A program made the translations under genes and the position numbers. A DNA stretch of 64,000 nt from assembly GCA_020860245.1 (NCBI GenBank), contig JAJBUQ010000015.1, positions 62,001 to 126,000 of the forward strand, read 5' to 3'. The notes under the pieces were generated by a model, which saw nothing but the letters and a program-made list of their open reading frames with translations, was not told the DNA's origin and did no database searches. Source of the DNA: Rikenellaceae bacterium (lineage in GTDB: Bacteria > Bacteroidota > Bacteroidia > Bacteroidales > Rikenellaceae). Below are positions 41,988 through 51,704 of the stretch, one piece after another (position 1 is the first letter of the stretch; the number at the start of each line of letters is the position of its first letter).

Positions 41988-43949
41988 CTAATTAAGCATT
42001 ACCTGTCCGCCTGTGATCGGAATTGCCTGCCCTGTTTCGCAAGTCTGCTCCACAAGATACAGCACCGCTTTGGTGACATCTTCCGGTAAACATCCCTTGC
42101 GCATCGGAACCTGAGCCATATAAAATTCTTTTACGTCCTCGATAGTCTTCGCACCGGGCACTTTGCCCGCACGCAGATATTGAACGAACAATCCGTTCTC
42201 CGGATCGGACCACAGCGGGCCTTCGTAGAAGTTGCCCGGACAAATCGAGTTAACTTTAATACGGAACGGAGCGAGCTCCAGAGCGAATGACTGCGTGAGC
42301 CCGACGCCTCCGAATTTACCACCGGCGTAAGCGAAGTTTGCCTTGCTTCCACGGAGTCCGGATTTGGAGTTAATCTGTATTATATCGCAATATTTATCCT
42401 CTGAATATTGTGCCTGCAGCTTCATAATCGGAGACACCGCCTTTGCACAGTAGAAATAAGCGTTGTAATTTATTTTCGTGACGAACTCAAAATTCTCAGG
42501 TGTCATATCTTCCAATCCTCCTGCACGAAGCACTCCGGCATTGCTGATGAATATATCGATCCCTCCGAAGCTGCACACACTTTGGTGCATCAACTCGTCG
42601 AGGCTTTGCATCTCCGCAACGTTCGTCTTCACGAATATGGCACGGTTGCTCTTCGCCATTCCATTAAGCCTGTACGCAGTCTCCTTACCCACTTCCTCGT
42701 TAAGGTCCGCAACCACGATATTCGCTCCCTGTGCGATAAGACACCGTGCAATTCCTTCGCCAAATCCCTGCGCTGCTCCTGTAACGACGATAATTTTATT
42801 TTCGGCACGTCCGGCAACAGCTCCTGCGCTAATCTTACGACGGTAATTCTCCACCTCCCAGTTGTCGATAAAATCTATCTGCTCCTGCGTCATGGGGTGT
42901 TCTCCACCGAATGATTGCGCATAGTAAGCAATCTTCATCATGTCTTCGAATACGTCGAGGATCGTGTCGCACTGCGCGGCATTATCTCCGACAGCTACGA
43001 GTCCAAGACCCTTGATAAGGATTACTTTAGGCTGATATCCGAATTTAGCGGTGAATTTTTCAATTTCGGTCTGTGCCGTATTGATAATATCTTCGCACTC
43101 GCTGTCAATGTATATGTAATTCGATTTACAATATACGATAGCATCAGGCGAGAACGGACGGGATATTTTTTTATAGTTCTCCGCATCCAAGACGAAGTAA
43201 TCGATAAGCGCATTATTCTTAACTTTCAGGGTTTTAATCGACTCTTTAGAGAGCATCATCCTTATCGCGGGTACAACCTTCTGCGCGCAACGGCACACAT
43301 CCACCCCACCTTCCGGAAGCGGCTGTTTTATCTCTTTTTCCAGTTTTTCAAGAATGCCGGTATAAATTTCTTTAACTTTTTCCGGTGAATCAGCACCTAC
43401 GAACGCTCCGTGATTTTGTAAAAGAATCACTTCCGGCTCTCTGCCGAATTTTTTCTTATAATCCCTGACGCGGTTATCTACCTCTTTATACAGTACATAA
43501 CCCGGATCGATGTAAGGTATATAGAGGACTTCCTCGCCCAAAATTCTTTTGGTGTCGGCTTCCGCATTCTGCGATCCCATAAGACCGTTTATCAATGTAG
43601 GGTGTAGATGGATCACGAAGCTCGCACTCATAGCGTTATGAAGAGATGTCTCCACAGACGGTCTTCTGTCCTTTGTTATACACGCATCCGCAAGATCGTT
43701 CTTTACCTGCTCTTCGCGTTCGGCAGTGTCGGTGCTGTACTGCCTGAATGCCATTGCATTGAGTTTCTCGCGGTCGAGGACTGCAAATCCCTCTTCTATT
43801 ATTGTCGCAAGGGCGTAACCGCTCGCTTTGACCCAAAGTTTACCTTCGTTTTTATATGATGTATTACCTCCTCCGGCGATTACATACCTGCTGTCGCATC
43901 CGTAATGGCGCGATATATCTACTAATTGTTGTAATTCTTTCATTTTCAT
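41988..43949 (-). CDS. Bifunctional class II aldolase / short-chain dehydrogenase
   Basis: A 653-residue fusion of the rhamnulose-1-phosphate aldolase/alcohol dehydrogenase type. Residues about 1-375 are the aldolase part, with AGGGNTSYKNEGKLWVKASG for phosphate binding, SVETSLHNAM with a catalytic Glu, VIHLHPTLINGL with two zinc histidines and LLQNHGAFVG with the third. Residues about 385-653 are an SDR domain with VTGAAQGFGEGIA, ISNAGVL and the YAGGK (Y-x3-K) pair. In relatives the first half splits a ketose 1-phosphate to DHAP and an aldehyde such as lactaldehyde, and the second oxidises the aldehyde or substrate. Its ATG overlaps the PHP gene stop by four bases. Confidence 0.9.
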   Translation of the reverse strand: MKMKELQQLVDISRHYGCDSRYVIAGGGNTSYKNEGKLWVKASGYALATIIEEGFAVLDREKLNAMAFRQYSTDTAEREEQVKNDLADACITKDRRPSVETSLHNAMSASFVIHLHPTLINGLMGSQNAEADTKRILGEEVLYIPYIDPGYVLYKEVDNRVRDYKKKFGREPEVILLQNHGAFVGADSPEKVKEIYTGILEKLEKEIKQPLPEGGVDVCRCAQKVVPAIRMMLSKESIKTLKVKNNALIDYFVLDAENYKKISRPFSPDAIVYCKSNYIYIDSECEDIINTAQTEIEKFTAKFGYQPKVILIKGLGLVAVGDNAAQCDTILDVFEDMMKIAYYAQSFGGEHPMTQEQIDFIDNWEVENYRRKISAGAVAGRAENKIIVVTGAAQGFGEGIARCLIAQGANIVVADLNEEVGKETAYRLNGMAKSNRAIFVKTNVAEMQSLDELMHQSVCSFGGIDIFISNAGVLRAGGLEDMTPENFEFVTKINYNAYFYCAKAVSPIMKLQAQYSEDKYCDIIQINSKSGLRGSKANFAYAGGKFGGVGLTQSFALELAPFRIKVNSICPGNFYEGPLWSDPENGLFVQYLRAGKVPGAKTIEDVKEFYMAQVPMRKGCLPEDVTKAVLYLVEQTCETGQAIPITGGQVMLN

Positions 43950-45136
43950 CCCTCCTGTCCGATAGCCTCTTTAATAACCTTGTCTCCGTACTCGATGTAA
44001 TAAGCAGTATTTTCACTGTCGGCATTGCCGTCTTTATCTACGAATCCGCGTTTACCGTGTTTTACCAGTTCCTGATGAGCGGCAGTAATACAAGCTCCCT
44101 CATAATTTATACGCATTAACTTCTCAGTCAGAGGCTTGCCCCCGCGTGCGAACAGTTCCACCGGTTCCATAGCCGGAGTATTGTGTTCGCTTCCGAACGT
44201 CACGGCAAAACCGTTTTCACTAAGATAGCCGGCATATTTTTCCAGCCATTCGACACTGTTGCGAGTAGTAATGAACTCTACGGAATGTATCCCCCTTTTT
44301 TTCAGGGTTTCAGCAGTTTTAACCACGTCTTCCTCGAAGTCGGTGAATCCTCCCTTGGCATCGTCCGCAAGGAACGGATAAGCCGGTATTCCACCGGCAG
44401 CGAGTATGATTTGTCTGACTGTCTCCATAGGAAGGAACGCCTTAGGGTCCTCCGGTACGAACGCGCCTCCGCCTGCCTTGAGAAGATTGCCTCTGATCTC
44501 ATTTTCAACTGCCGCGTGATCGCTGACAGATGATTTGAGGTCCTTACCTCCGAATACGGCACGGAACATTTCTTTGATCTTCGATTCGTCGTTTCCGCAC
44601 TCAGTATAAACCGCTTCCCGTAACGCCTTAGCAAGGTGGCGTTCGCGGATCGAGCCTTTAGTGAGACGAATTGCTATATCGTTGAAGTCGAGAGTTATTC
44701 CTGTATTTTTATCCGCAAGAATACCATTGAGTTTCCCGCACATTTTTTTAACGTGTGCGTTGGACTCCGCCCTTACGTCCGCCAGCTGCGACGCATAAGG
44801 TTCCGGAAGATTTACAGGGAATGCAAGTCCTTTCCCGCTAAGATAGGTCCTTCCCGGATTATTGGGATCGTTTACCCTTATTCCGGCTTGTTGATCCTCT
44901 TTATTAAGGCTGATGAATTCGATATTGAACAGCGGAGCGAGCTTCCTTTTACGGCACTCTTCGTTCCATTCGTCATATCCGTCCATCGAATAGAAGTCGT
45001 TTATTCCCACGACCTTCACACCTTCTTTTACAGCCATATCGAGCGCCTGCGGTATTCCGTCGAAGGCACTGAACGAGTATGGCGTGTGGAGGTGGGCGTT
45101 AACCTTCACCACCTCCGGTTTATTATTATTTGCCAT
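43946..45136 (-). CDS. PHP-domain metallophosphoesterase of unknown substrate
   Basis: A 396-residue PHP protein. Metal-site candidates are H15 and H17 (NAHLHTPYSFSAFDG), D47 (VVGINDFYS), E73 (FNIEFISL), the histidine of FGSEHNTPAM, and the C-terminal ACITAAHQELVKHG. A long insert (about 80-230) makes it larger than HisK-type phosphatases. PHP enzymes hydrolyse phosphoesters with a trinuclear metal site. In this operon it could release phosphate from an aldolase substrate or product. The substrate is not known, and the group has no named member that I recognise. Confidence 0.8.
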   Translation of the reverse strand: MANNNKPEVVKVNAHLHTPYSFSAFDGIPQALDMAVKEGVKVVGINDFYSMDGYDEWNEECRKRKLAPLFNIEFISLNKEDQQAGIRVNDPNNPGRTYLSGKGLAFPVNLPEPYASQLADVRAESNAHVKKMCGKLNGILADKNTGITLDFNDIAIRLTKGSIRERHLAKALREAVYTECGNDESKIKEMFRAVFGGKDLKSSVSDHAAVENEIRGNLLKAGGGAFVPEDPKAFLPMETVRQIILAAGGIPAYPFLADDAKGGFTDFEEDVVKTAETLKKRGIHSVEFITTRNSVEWLEKYAGYLSENGFAVTFGSEHNTPAMEPVELFARGGKPLTEKLMRINYEGACITAAHQELVKHGKRGFVDKDGNADSENTAYYIEYGDKVIKEAIGQEG

Positions 45137-45172
45137 TTAGTCAGTTTTATTCAGTTAATAGTTTCACAGAGT

Positions 45173-47647
45173 TTAAACCCCTTCCTTAGCCCTTCTGATC
45201 TGCTCGCCGTCCGTGAAGTTGCGAGTCGGAACATGTCCGTTTAGGGGCAGAATCTTCTCGTGGATAGCATCTAAGAACCAATCCGGCTGTGGGAAGAACG
45301 CATCTTCGAGCTCGTAGCACGGCGTGATCCAGTTGCGCGAACCTACGACCACAGCAGGGGCGTCGAGGTAATCGAATGCGAGTTCCGTAATATTGCGCGC
45401 CATCTCGTTTAGGAACGACCCGCGTGAGTTGGCATCGCTCGCAAGAAGAATACGCCCTGTCTTCTTTACCGATTCGATTACTTTCTCGTAATTGAACGGA
45501 ACGAGCGAACGTGCGTCGATAATTTCCGCGCTCATGCCGTATTTTTCCTGAAGTATATCTGCTGCTTTAAGTGCAGGATACAGAGTTGCCCCAATCGTAA
45601 GAATAGTTATGTCCTCACCTTTGCGTTTTATATCCGGTTCCCCCATAGGTATTTCATAATAACCCTCAGGTACACCGCCTTCGTGGAACTGTTCGCCGAT
45701 ATCGTAAATTCTCTGGCTCTCGAAGAATATAACCGGATCGGTACCCTGCAGAGCGCTGTTCATAAGCCCCTTCGCATCGTAAGGAGTGACAGGGAATACG
45801 ACTTTAAGTCCGGGAATATGAGCTACTAAGGAAGTCCAGTCCTGAGAGTGCTGCGCTCCGTATTTTGAACCGACTGACACACGAACTACGACAGGCATCT
45901 TGATAACGTTGCCGCTCATAGCCTGCCATTTAGGCACCTGGTTGAATATCTCGTCTCCGCAACGTCCGATGAAGTCGCAGTACATTATTTCAGGAATAAC
46001 ACGCCCTCCGCACATAGCGTATCCGATAGCCGTACCTACGATAGAGGCTTCCGATATAGGCGAATTGAACAGTCTGTGATATGGAAGAGCTTCGGTAAGT
46101 CCGCGGTAAACGGCGAACGCTCCGCCCCAGTCGCGGTTCTCTTCACCGTATGCCACGAGCGACGCATCCTTATAAAACCGGTCGATTATCGCTTCGAAGA
46201 GCCCGTCTCTCAGTTGGTATTGTTTCATTTTAGAGAACAGCTTACCGTCCTTATCGAATGCGAAGCGTTCTTTTTTAGCTATCTGTTGAACACGGAAGTT
46301 CTCCTCAATAGGATGGTTTACATCCGGTTTAGCATCAGACAATGAATCCACCGATTCGTTCGAGAACATCATTGTTCCTATAAGTTCCGGTTCTTTTTTA
46401 AGATCCATTCTCGGAGATTTTTCCTCGTCGATAGCGAGTTTGAAGATATCGAATATAAGGTCGCCCACTTCACTGCTTATTTGGTCGAGTTCCTCCTGTG
46501 TCGCGACTTTACCGTCGATAAGCTGTTTAGCGAATCCTTTGATACAGTCGTGCGCTTCCCATGCTTCTACCTCTTCCTTGGTACGATAAGAGGAAGCGTC
46601 GGAAGGCGAGTGACCGCTGTAACGGTATGTAAGCACGTCCAGAAGAACCGGTCCATCCTTCTCCTCGAGAACCTTCATTTTACGTTTGTAGGCATCGATA
46701 ACCGCAAGCGGGTTGTAACCGTCCACTCGTTCCGCGTGCATCTGTTCCGGATTGACTCCTGCTCCGATACGCGCAGCCTGACCGTAACCCATTGTCTCGC
46801 CGCAAGTCTGTCCGCCCATACCATATTGATTGTTCATTATATTTATAATGATTGGAAGTCCTCCTTTCATATCACCTTCCCACAAGGTCTTGAATTGATC
46901 CATAGCAGCGAAGACAAGGCCTTCCCATACAGGACCGCAGGCCATAGACGCATCGCCGATGTTCGCTACGACTATACCCGGTTTGCGGTTTACTTTTTTA
47001 TAAAGAGCCGCACCTACAGCGATATCGCCGCTACCGCCAACAATCGCATTGTTTGGATAGATACCGAACGGCGTAAAGAACGCGTGCATACTTCCTCCGA
47101 GCCCTTTGTTGAATCCTGTAACGCGTGCGAATACTTCCGCCATCGCACCGTATACGAGGAATCTTTTAGCAAGGTCCTTAACCGACCCCTTGAATCCTGC
47201 CTCTACCACCTTAACGGTAGCCCCGTCCCAGAATCCGTTCATAATTTCGGTCAGTTTATCTTCACTGAGAAGCTCTATTGCGCGGAGACCTTTAGCAAGA
47301 ATCTCGCCGTGGCTCCTATGTGAACCGAAGATAAAATCGTCGATGGTAAGGTTGTAAGCCATACCCACCGCAGCTGCTTCCTGTCCTGCGGACAAATGCG
47401 CAGGCCCCGGATTATTATATTCCACTCCTTTATAGCCTCCGGTAGTCTTAACAAGGTTGAGCATGGTTTCGAACTCGCGGATTACCACCATATCGTGGTA
47501 GATTCTTTTAAGGTCTTCTTTAGTGAAGTTTTTCTCTTTCAGTTCGTCTTTTACAGATTTTTTATACTGATTTACAGGTATCGGCGTGAATTTGATCTCA
47601 CCTGCCTGCCTCATTTTGTCCGGATCGATGTATTGTGACTTTGGCAT
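45173..47647 (-). CDS. 2-oxoacid dehydrogenase E1, alpha and beta fused
   Basis: An 824-residue thiamine-diphosphate enzyme. The alpha part (about 1-430) shows [45 protein letters not shown] and the cofactor region [20 protein letters not shown] with [13 protein letters not shown]. The beta part (about 470-824) shows [44 protein letters not shown] and a transketolase C-domain ([20 protein letters not shown]). It decarboxylates a 2-oxoacid and passes the acyl group to lipoyl-E2. The sequence sits in the acetoin/branched-chain/pyruvate alpha2beta2 class; the acid cannot be named by eye. Fusion of both subunits removes the need for separate genes. Confidence 0.9.
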   Translation of the reverse strand: MPKSQYIDPDKMRQAGEIKFTPIPVNQYKKSVKDELKEKNFTKEDLKRIYHDMVVIREFETMLNLVKTTGGYKGVEYNNPGPAHLSAGQEAAAVGMAYNLTIDDFIFGSHRSHGEILAKGLRAIELLSEDKLTEIMNGFWDGATVKVVEAGFKGSVKDLAKRFLVYGAMAEVFARVTGFNKGLGGSMHAFFTPFGIYPNNAIVGGSGDIAVGAALYKKVNRKPGIVVANIGDASMACGPVWEGLVFAAMDQFKTLWEGDMKGGLPIIINIMNNQYGMGGQTCGETMGYGQAARIGAGVNPEQMHAERVDGYNPLAVIDAYKRKMKVLEEKDGPVLLDVLTYRYSGHSPSDASSYRTKEEVEAWEAHDCIKGFAKQLIDGKVATQEELDQISSEVGDLIFDIFKLAIDEEKSPRMDLKKEPELIGTMMFSNESVDSLSDAKPDVNHPIEENFRVQQIAKKERFAFDKDGKLFSKMKQYQLRDGLFEAIIDRFYKDASLVAYGEENRDWGGAFAVYRGLTEALPYHRLFNSPISEASIVGTAIGYAMCGGRVIPEIMYCDFIGRCGDEIFNQVPKWQAMSGNVIKMPVVVRVSVGSKYGAQHSQDWTSLVAHIPGLKVVFPVTPYDAKGLMNSALQGTDPVIFFESQRIYDIGEQFHEGGVPEGYYEIPMGEPDIKRKGEDITILTIGATLYPALKAADILQEKYGMSAEIIDARSLVPFNYEKVIESVKKTGRILLASDANSRGSFLNEMARNITELAFDYLDAPAVVVGSRNWITPCYELEDAFFPQPDWFLDAIHEKILPLNGHVPTRNFTDGEQIRRAKEGV

Positions 47648-47694
47648 AATTTTATGTTTTAATTTTTCTGTTAATAACTTTGTTAATTGTTTGT

Positions 47695-49050
47695 TTAAAA
47701 CGAAAATACGGTCTCTTTAAATATCTCTGAAACAGTTGGATGAGGAAATACAACTTCTTCCATCTCTTTCAACGTCATCTCCTGTTCGATAGCCATGCAG
47801 GCTCCGTAGATCATCTCGCTCGACGGATTTCCGAGCATGTGAACTCCTAATATCTCGCCGTATTTCTCACCCACGAGAACTTTACAGACTCCGTTGCCGC
47901 CTTCATTTTCAGCAACAAACCGTCCTGCGTAAGCCATCGGCAGAGAGGACACGCGGTAAGGAATATTTTTCGCTTTGGCTGCCTCTTCGGTAAGCCCTAC
48001 TCCTGCGATCTCAGGGTTGGTATAAACTACTCCGGGGATAGCGTTATATCTCATTATGTCGCCGCGTCCGGTAAGATTGTTCACTACCACTTCACCTTCG
48101 CGGCTTGCCGTATGTGCAAGAAGCGAGAATCCGGTGACGTCACCTGCCGCGTATACGTTAGGTACGTTAGTCCTCATTTTTTCATCTACTTTTATGCCCC
48201 CGCGATAGAGTTCTACTCCGAGATTTTCGAGTCCGAATCCGGCTATAACAGCACGCCTTCCAACGCTTACAAGGATTCTATCCCCGCCTACGGATCGTCT
48301 CTGACCGTCTTTTTCGAAGACCACTTCGCTGCCGTCGATCTCTACGACTTTGGATTGAAGATTAAATTCCACACCCTTTTTCGCATACATATCGCGCAGC
48401 ATCGCGCTCATACCTTTATCCATTCCGGTAAGAATCTCGTCGAGCATTTCGATAACAGTCACTTTGGTTCCCATGCTGTTGAAGAAACTCGCGAACTCCA
48501 TTCCGATGACACCACCTCCGATTATTACCAGAGATTCCGGTTTCTCAGTAAGTGCCAGAATCTCCCGGTTGGAGAGGATCCTGTCTCCTGCGGATTCTAA
48601 TCCGGGAATAGGGGGGACGAACGCCTCCGAACCGGTACAGATAAGGAGGTTCTTAGCGAAGAAGCTCTGCCCTCCGCATTCGATCTCAATCCCTTCTGTT
48701 CCGCGCCCTTTAATATATGCGTCTCCTTTGATTACTTCCACATGGTGAGCTTTCATCTTCGCGCCCACGCCTCCGACAAGTTTCCTAACCACTTTATTTT
48801 TACGGTCTACAATCTTACCGAAATCGAAAGTCACGTCCGGAGCGAAGACTCCGTATTTATCTCCGTGTTTAGCCGTATCGTAAACTTTTGCGCTGTACAG
48901 CAGGGTTTTAGTAGGGATACACCCCTCGTTCAGGCACACGCCTCCAAGCGAGTTTTTCTCGAAGAGCGCGACTTTAAGCCCCTTCGCCCCTGCCCTCTCG
49001 GCAGCGACGTATCCGGCAGGCCCTGCGCCTATTATTGCTAAATCTATCAT
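47695..49050 (-). CDS. lpd: Dihydrolipoyl dehydrogenase (E3)
   Basis: A 451-residue FAD disulfide reductase. [16 protein letters not shown] is the FAD motif, and [13 protein letters not shown] carries the redox pair C39 and C44. [16 protein letters not shown] is the NAD motif, and FPHPTVSEI near the end carries the catalytic His. It reoxidises the dihydrolipoyl group of E2. It lies between a small membrane protein gene and E1 in the operon, as expected for a complete complex. Confidence 0.94.
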   Translation of the reverse strand: MIDLAIIGAGPAGYVAAERAGAKGLKVALFEKNSLGGVCLNEGCIPTKTLLYSAKVYDTAKHGDKYGVFAPDVTFDFGKIVDRKNKVVRKLVGGVGAKMKAHHVEVIKGDAYIKGRGTEGIEIECGGQSFFAKNLLICTGSEAFVPPIPGLESAGDRILSNREILALTEKPESLVIIGGGVIGMEFASFFNSMGTKVTVIEMLDEILTGMDKGMSAMLRDMYAKKGVEFNLQSKVVEIDGSEVVFEKDGQRRSVGGDRILVSVGRRAVIAGFGLENLGVELYRGGIKVDEKMRTNVPNVYAAGDVTGFSLLAHTASREGEVVVNNLTGRGDIMRYNAIPGVVYTNPEIAGVGLTEEAAKAKNIPYRVSSLPMAYAGRFVAENEGGNGVCKVLVGEKYGEILGVHMLGNPSSEMIYGACMAIEQEMTLKEMEEVVFPHPTVSEIFKETVFSF

Positions 49051-49060
49051 ATTTATGGAA

Positions 49061-49390
49061 TTAATATTTTTCTTTTCTTAAGAGCAGACACACTGTCAAA
49101 AATGCCGAGACCGCCATCAAAAGAATTGACGGAATATGCCATTTATTATCGACAGTATTCAGAAATCCGACAAAGCACAACATTATATTCATCCCCAATA
49201 TGCGTCTGTAAGCCGCAGGTGTGGAATTTTTATAATAGAACAGGTTGCCGGCACCGGACAGCGCTAAGGCAAGTCCGAACCCTGCAAACCACATTTGTCC
49301 CAAATTAAACAGAACGTGAACGATCCCTAACACGAGCATCGTTATTCCGCATATCCGGATAGCTTTGTCAATTACCGCCGCCTGCGTCAT
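49061..49390 (-). CDS. Small four-helix membrane protein inside the dehydrogenase operon
   Basis: A 109-residue membrane protein with likely helices at about 10-27 (ICGITMLVLGIVHVLFNL), 31-52, 64-80 (ILGMNIMLCFVGFLNTV) and 86-103. It begins on the base directly after the E2 stop (TAAATG), so it is translated with E2. No family is recognised. A place between E2 and E3 is unusual for a membrane protein; it could tether the complex or be an unrelated passenger. Confidence 0.75.
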   Translation of the reverse strand: MTQAAVIDKAIRICGITMLVLGIVHVLFNLGQMWFAGFGLALALSGAGNLFYYKNSTPAAYRRILGMNIMLCFVGFLNTVDNKWHIPSILLMAVSAFLTVCLLLRKEKY

Positions 49391-50731
49391 TTAAATGTCG
49401 AAGTCCAGATTTTCAATCTCGATTGCCACTTGTTTCACGAACCTTGTCGCCTCGCCTCCGTCGAGTGCGCGGTGGTCATATGTCAAGCTCAATCCGATAT
49501 GGGGAACGAATCCGTAAACTCCGTCACCCAGATCCTTCGGACGAGGAACAATAGTGTTCACACCGAGTATCGCGACCTGCGGAAGATTTATTACAGGGGT
49601 AAATATCTCCACACCGTAATTACCTAAGTTCGACACGGTAAACGATGCTGCATCCGCTGCGAGAAGATCGGGGTCGATGCTCCCTTTTTTACAGGCGTTC
49701 GCTATCTCTTTGAACTGATTGGACAATCCCTGAATAGACAGATCGTCTGCATTTTTAACCACAGGCACCATTAACCCCCTATCGGTATCGACGGCAAGGG
49801 CAAGATGTACTTTATTGAACAGCTTCATGCTGTCGCCAAGCAGCTGCGCATTGACCTGCGGGAATTTTTTAAGCGCCTTTATAACCGCGAAGCATACCAT
49901 ATCGTTAAGGGTGATATTTGCTCCTGTTCCCTTATCCATAGCTGCTTTGACTTTTTTCCGAAGCTCCAGAATCCTGCGTGCGTCGGCGCTAAGATGGTGA
50001 GTAAGCTGCGCGGAATTCTGCAACGACGCGTGCATTGCCTTCGCAATAAGCTTACGCATATTGGTAAGCGGTTTCATCTCGAAGTCGCCTGAATAAACAG
50101 GATTCTTAGATATAACATCCGCTCCGGTAACTTTGCCTGCGAGTCCTGTTCCTGCCTGCGGAACACTTCCGGTCTCTTTAGCAATTTCCTTAGCGAGAGG
50201 TGTCATTTTAGGTCTTGATTCCGCAACGGCCTTAACATCGCGCTCGATAATTCTCCCCTTCGGTCCTGTACCCCGCACATCGGATAGACTCACCGCCTCT
50301 TTATCCGCAAGCGCGCGCGCGCGTGGAGATATTCCGACTGATTTTTCGCCTGAAGCCTGCATCTGAGGAGTAGATTTTACGTCCTCTATCTTAACTTCCG
50401 CAATCTCTTCTTTTACCGGCTGTACCGGCTCCGGTTCGGATACACGGACATCACCGCCTCCCCCATTCGGATTGAATTCGGCAGTAGATTCACCCTCCTG
50501 TCCGATCACCATTACATTCTGGAGTACGGGAATCTCATCTCCGTCGCCGAAGAACACATCGAGAACGGTTCCGTCCACCGGAGACTCCTCTTCGAACGAG
50601 GCTTTGTCTGTTTCATAGGCGAACAGGATATCCCCTTTGGATACTTTGTCCCCTTTTTTCTTTTTAAACTCGGAAACAATACAGCTCTCGACCGATTGTC
50701 CCTGTTTGGGCATGATTATTACTGTAGCCAT
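49391..50731 (-). CDS. Dihydrolipoyl acyltransferase (E2) with two E3-binding domains
   Basis: A 446-residue E2. The lipoyl domain is at 1-78 with lipoyl lysine K43 (YETDKASFEE). An acidic, Pro-rich linker leads to a peripheral-subunit-binding domain at about 134-167 (SPRARALADKEAV, GTGPKGRIIERDV) and a second similar one at about 176-207 (MTPLAKEIAKETG, GTGLAGKVTGADV). The catalytic domain ends with the D419-H420 pair in TYDHRALDGG. The ATG at 50731 (MATVIIMPKQGQ) is preferred to 50812. It is the first gene of the operon, 52 bases after a promoter -7 box that faces the GntR gene. Confidence 0.92.
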   Translation of the reverse strand: MATVIIMPKQGQSVESCIVSEFKKKKGDKVSKGDILFAYETDKASFEEESPVDGTVLDVFFGDGDEIPVLQNVMVIGQEGESTAEFNPNGGGGDVRVSEPEPVQPVKEEIAEVKIEDVKSTPQMQASGEKSVGISPRARALADKEAVSLSDVRGTGPKGRIIERDVKAVAESRPKMTPLAKEIAKETGSVPQAGTGLAGKVTGADVISKNPVYSGDFEMKPLTNMRKLIAKAMHASLQNSAQLTHHLSADARRILELRKKVKAAMDKGTGANITLNDMVCFAVIKALKKFPQVNAQLLGDSMKLFNKVHLALAVDTDRGLMVPVVKNADDLSIQGLSNQFKEIANACKKGSIDPDLLAADAASFTVSNLGNYGVEIFTPVINLPQVAILGVNTIVPRPKDLGDGVYGFVPHIGLSLTYDHRALDGGEATRFVKQVAIEIENLDFDI

Positions 50732-50782
50732 AAAATAGTTAGTATGTAATTTGATTTTAATATTTACAAATACGGTTCTCCA

Positions 50783-50813
50783 CAAAGTTACGGTTTTATT
50801 CAATATATACAAG
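50783..50813 (-). promoter_or_regulatory. Promoter of the E2-led operon, with a GntR half-site on its -33 box
   Basis: On the minus strand TAACTTTG (complement of 50783-50790) is the -7 box, and CTTG (complement of 50810-50813), 19 bases upstream, is the -33 box. The -33 box is part of TACTTGTA, the same half-site found twice in the operator at 50873-50891. Confidence 0.65.
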
Positions 50814-50872
50814 TATTTTTAAAAATATTTTTTATCATTGATTTTCAATAGATTACAAAACAAATTCGTATT

Positions 50873-50891
50873 TACAAGTTTACAACTTGTA
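50873..50891. promoter_or_regulatory. Operator: 8-3-8 perfect inverted repeat before the GntR gene
   Basis: TACAAGTT, three bases, then AACTTGTA: an exact inverted repeat. It covers the -33 box of the GntR promoter. A further half-site (TACAAGTA) lies at 50808-50815 over the -33 box of the opposite promoter. Autoregulation and repression of the operon by the adjacent GntR/UTRA protein is the natural inference. Confidence 0.68.
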
Positions 50892-50918
50892 TAGTTTCGG
50901 GCTTTTATTTTATATTTG
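50886..50918 (+). promoter_or_regulatory. Promoter of the GntR-family gene
   Basis: CTTG (50886-50889) and a perfect -7 box TATATTTG (50911-50918) are 21 bases apart. The CTTG lies inside the right arm of the operator. The ATG follows at 50941. Confidence 0.68.
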
Positions 50919-50940
50919 TGTTGATCATACAAAACGAATA

Positions 50941-51648
50941 ATGAAAAATCTGCCAATATATAAATCGGTATACGAGACCCTTCGAAAAGAGATAACGGAA
51001 GGAAAATACAAGGCCGGAGACCTGCTTCCTTCGGAGAACGAACTCTGTGATAAATTCAAGACCACACGTTCCACCGTCCGCAAGGCCCTGCGAACACTGG
51101 TGGAAGAAGGGATGGTTCTAAAACATCACGGCAAGGGGAGTATAGTCAAAGGGGCTCCCAAAGGGATCGGAATACTATCTCTGTCGGGCACAACCACCGC
51201 GGTTGGCAAGGAGTCCCTGCGGACTAAGATTATCGTGAAGCCCGAACACCGGGAATGGGACGAGGCCTTCTCGTTCCCTATCACGCGCGACGAAAAAAAA
51301 TCGGGCTGCATATACTTCGAACGCCTACGAGAAATGAACGGCTCACCGATGTTCTTCGACATAACCATGCTTCAGGATAAGGGTTTGGACAAATTCTACG
51401 ACATCGACTTCGAAAACGAATCGTTATTCGATTCCCTGCGTAAAAATTACGGAATAACCGTTACTGGCGGCACTCAGCAAATATTTGCTATCAAGGCAGA
51501 CAAGCGGCTCAGCGATTTTTTCCACACGGCTCCGGGAACTCCGGTCTTACAACTGAACCGGAAGATAGAGACATCATTCGAGGATTTTTATATATACAGT
51601 CAGGTGTTCTGCGTTACGTACGGATACGGTCTGACGGGAACGTTCTAA
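50941..51648 (+). CDS. GntR family regulator with UTRA ligand domain (HutC subfamily)
   Basis: A protein of about 235 residues. Residues 1-65 form the winged helix (IYKSVYETLRKEITEGKYKA, LLPSENELCDKFKTTRSTVR, HHGKGSIV), and the rest is a UTRA domain (SGCIYFERLREMNGSPMFFD, GTPVLQLNRKIE). UTRA domains bind small sugars, sugar phosphates or amino acids. The ATG at 50941 is chosen over 50887, which would place the promoter inside the gene. It faces the aldolase/dehydrogenase operon and very probably controls it, with the operon's substrate or an intermediate as inducer. Confidence 0.92.
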   Translation: MKNLPIYKSVYETLRKEITEGKYKAGDLLPSENELCDKFKTTRSTVRKALRTLVEEGMVLKHHGKGSIVKGAPKGIGILSLSGTTTAVGKESLRTKIIVKPEHREWDEAFSFPITRDEKKSGCIYFERLREMNGSPMFFDITMLQDKGLDKFYDIDFENESLFDSLRKNYGITVTGGTQQIFAIKADKRLSDFFHTAPGTPVLQLNRKIETSFEDFYIYSQVFCVTYGYGLTGTF

Positions 51649-51664
51649 AAATTCCACGTAAAAA

Positions 51665-51694
51665 TTTGCTTATCAAAAAATTTCATTACATTTG
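51665..51694 (+). promoter_or_regulatory. Promoter of tRNA-Leu
   Basis: TTTG (51665-51668), 18 bases, then TACATTTG (51687-51694). The tRNA starts 11 bases further on. Confidence 0.75.
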
Positions 51695-51704
51695 CACAAT
51701 CCAA

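Noticed and set aside
46481-47323. A 280-codon open frame on the plus strand inside the fused E1 gene
   Set aside because: It is a mirror frame of a well-conserved enzyme; its protein is Cys/His/Arg-rich with no family features.
50732-50812. A longer E2 starting at 50812
   Set aside because: The 27 extra residues would include the promoter -7 box, and the lipoyl domain starts normally at 50731.
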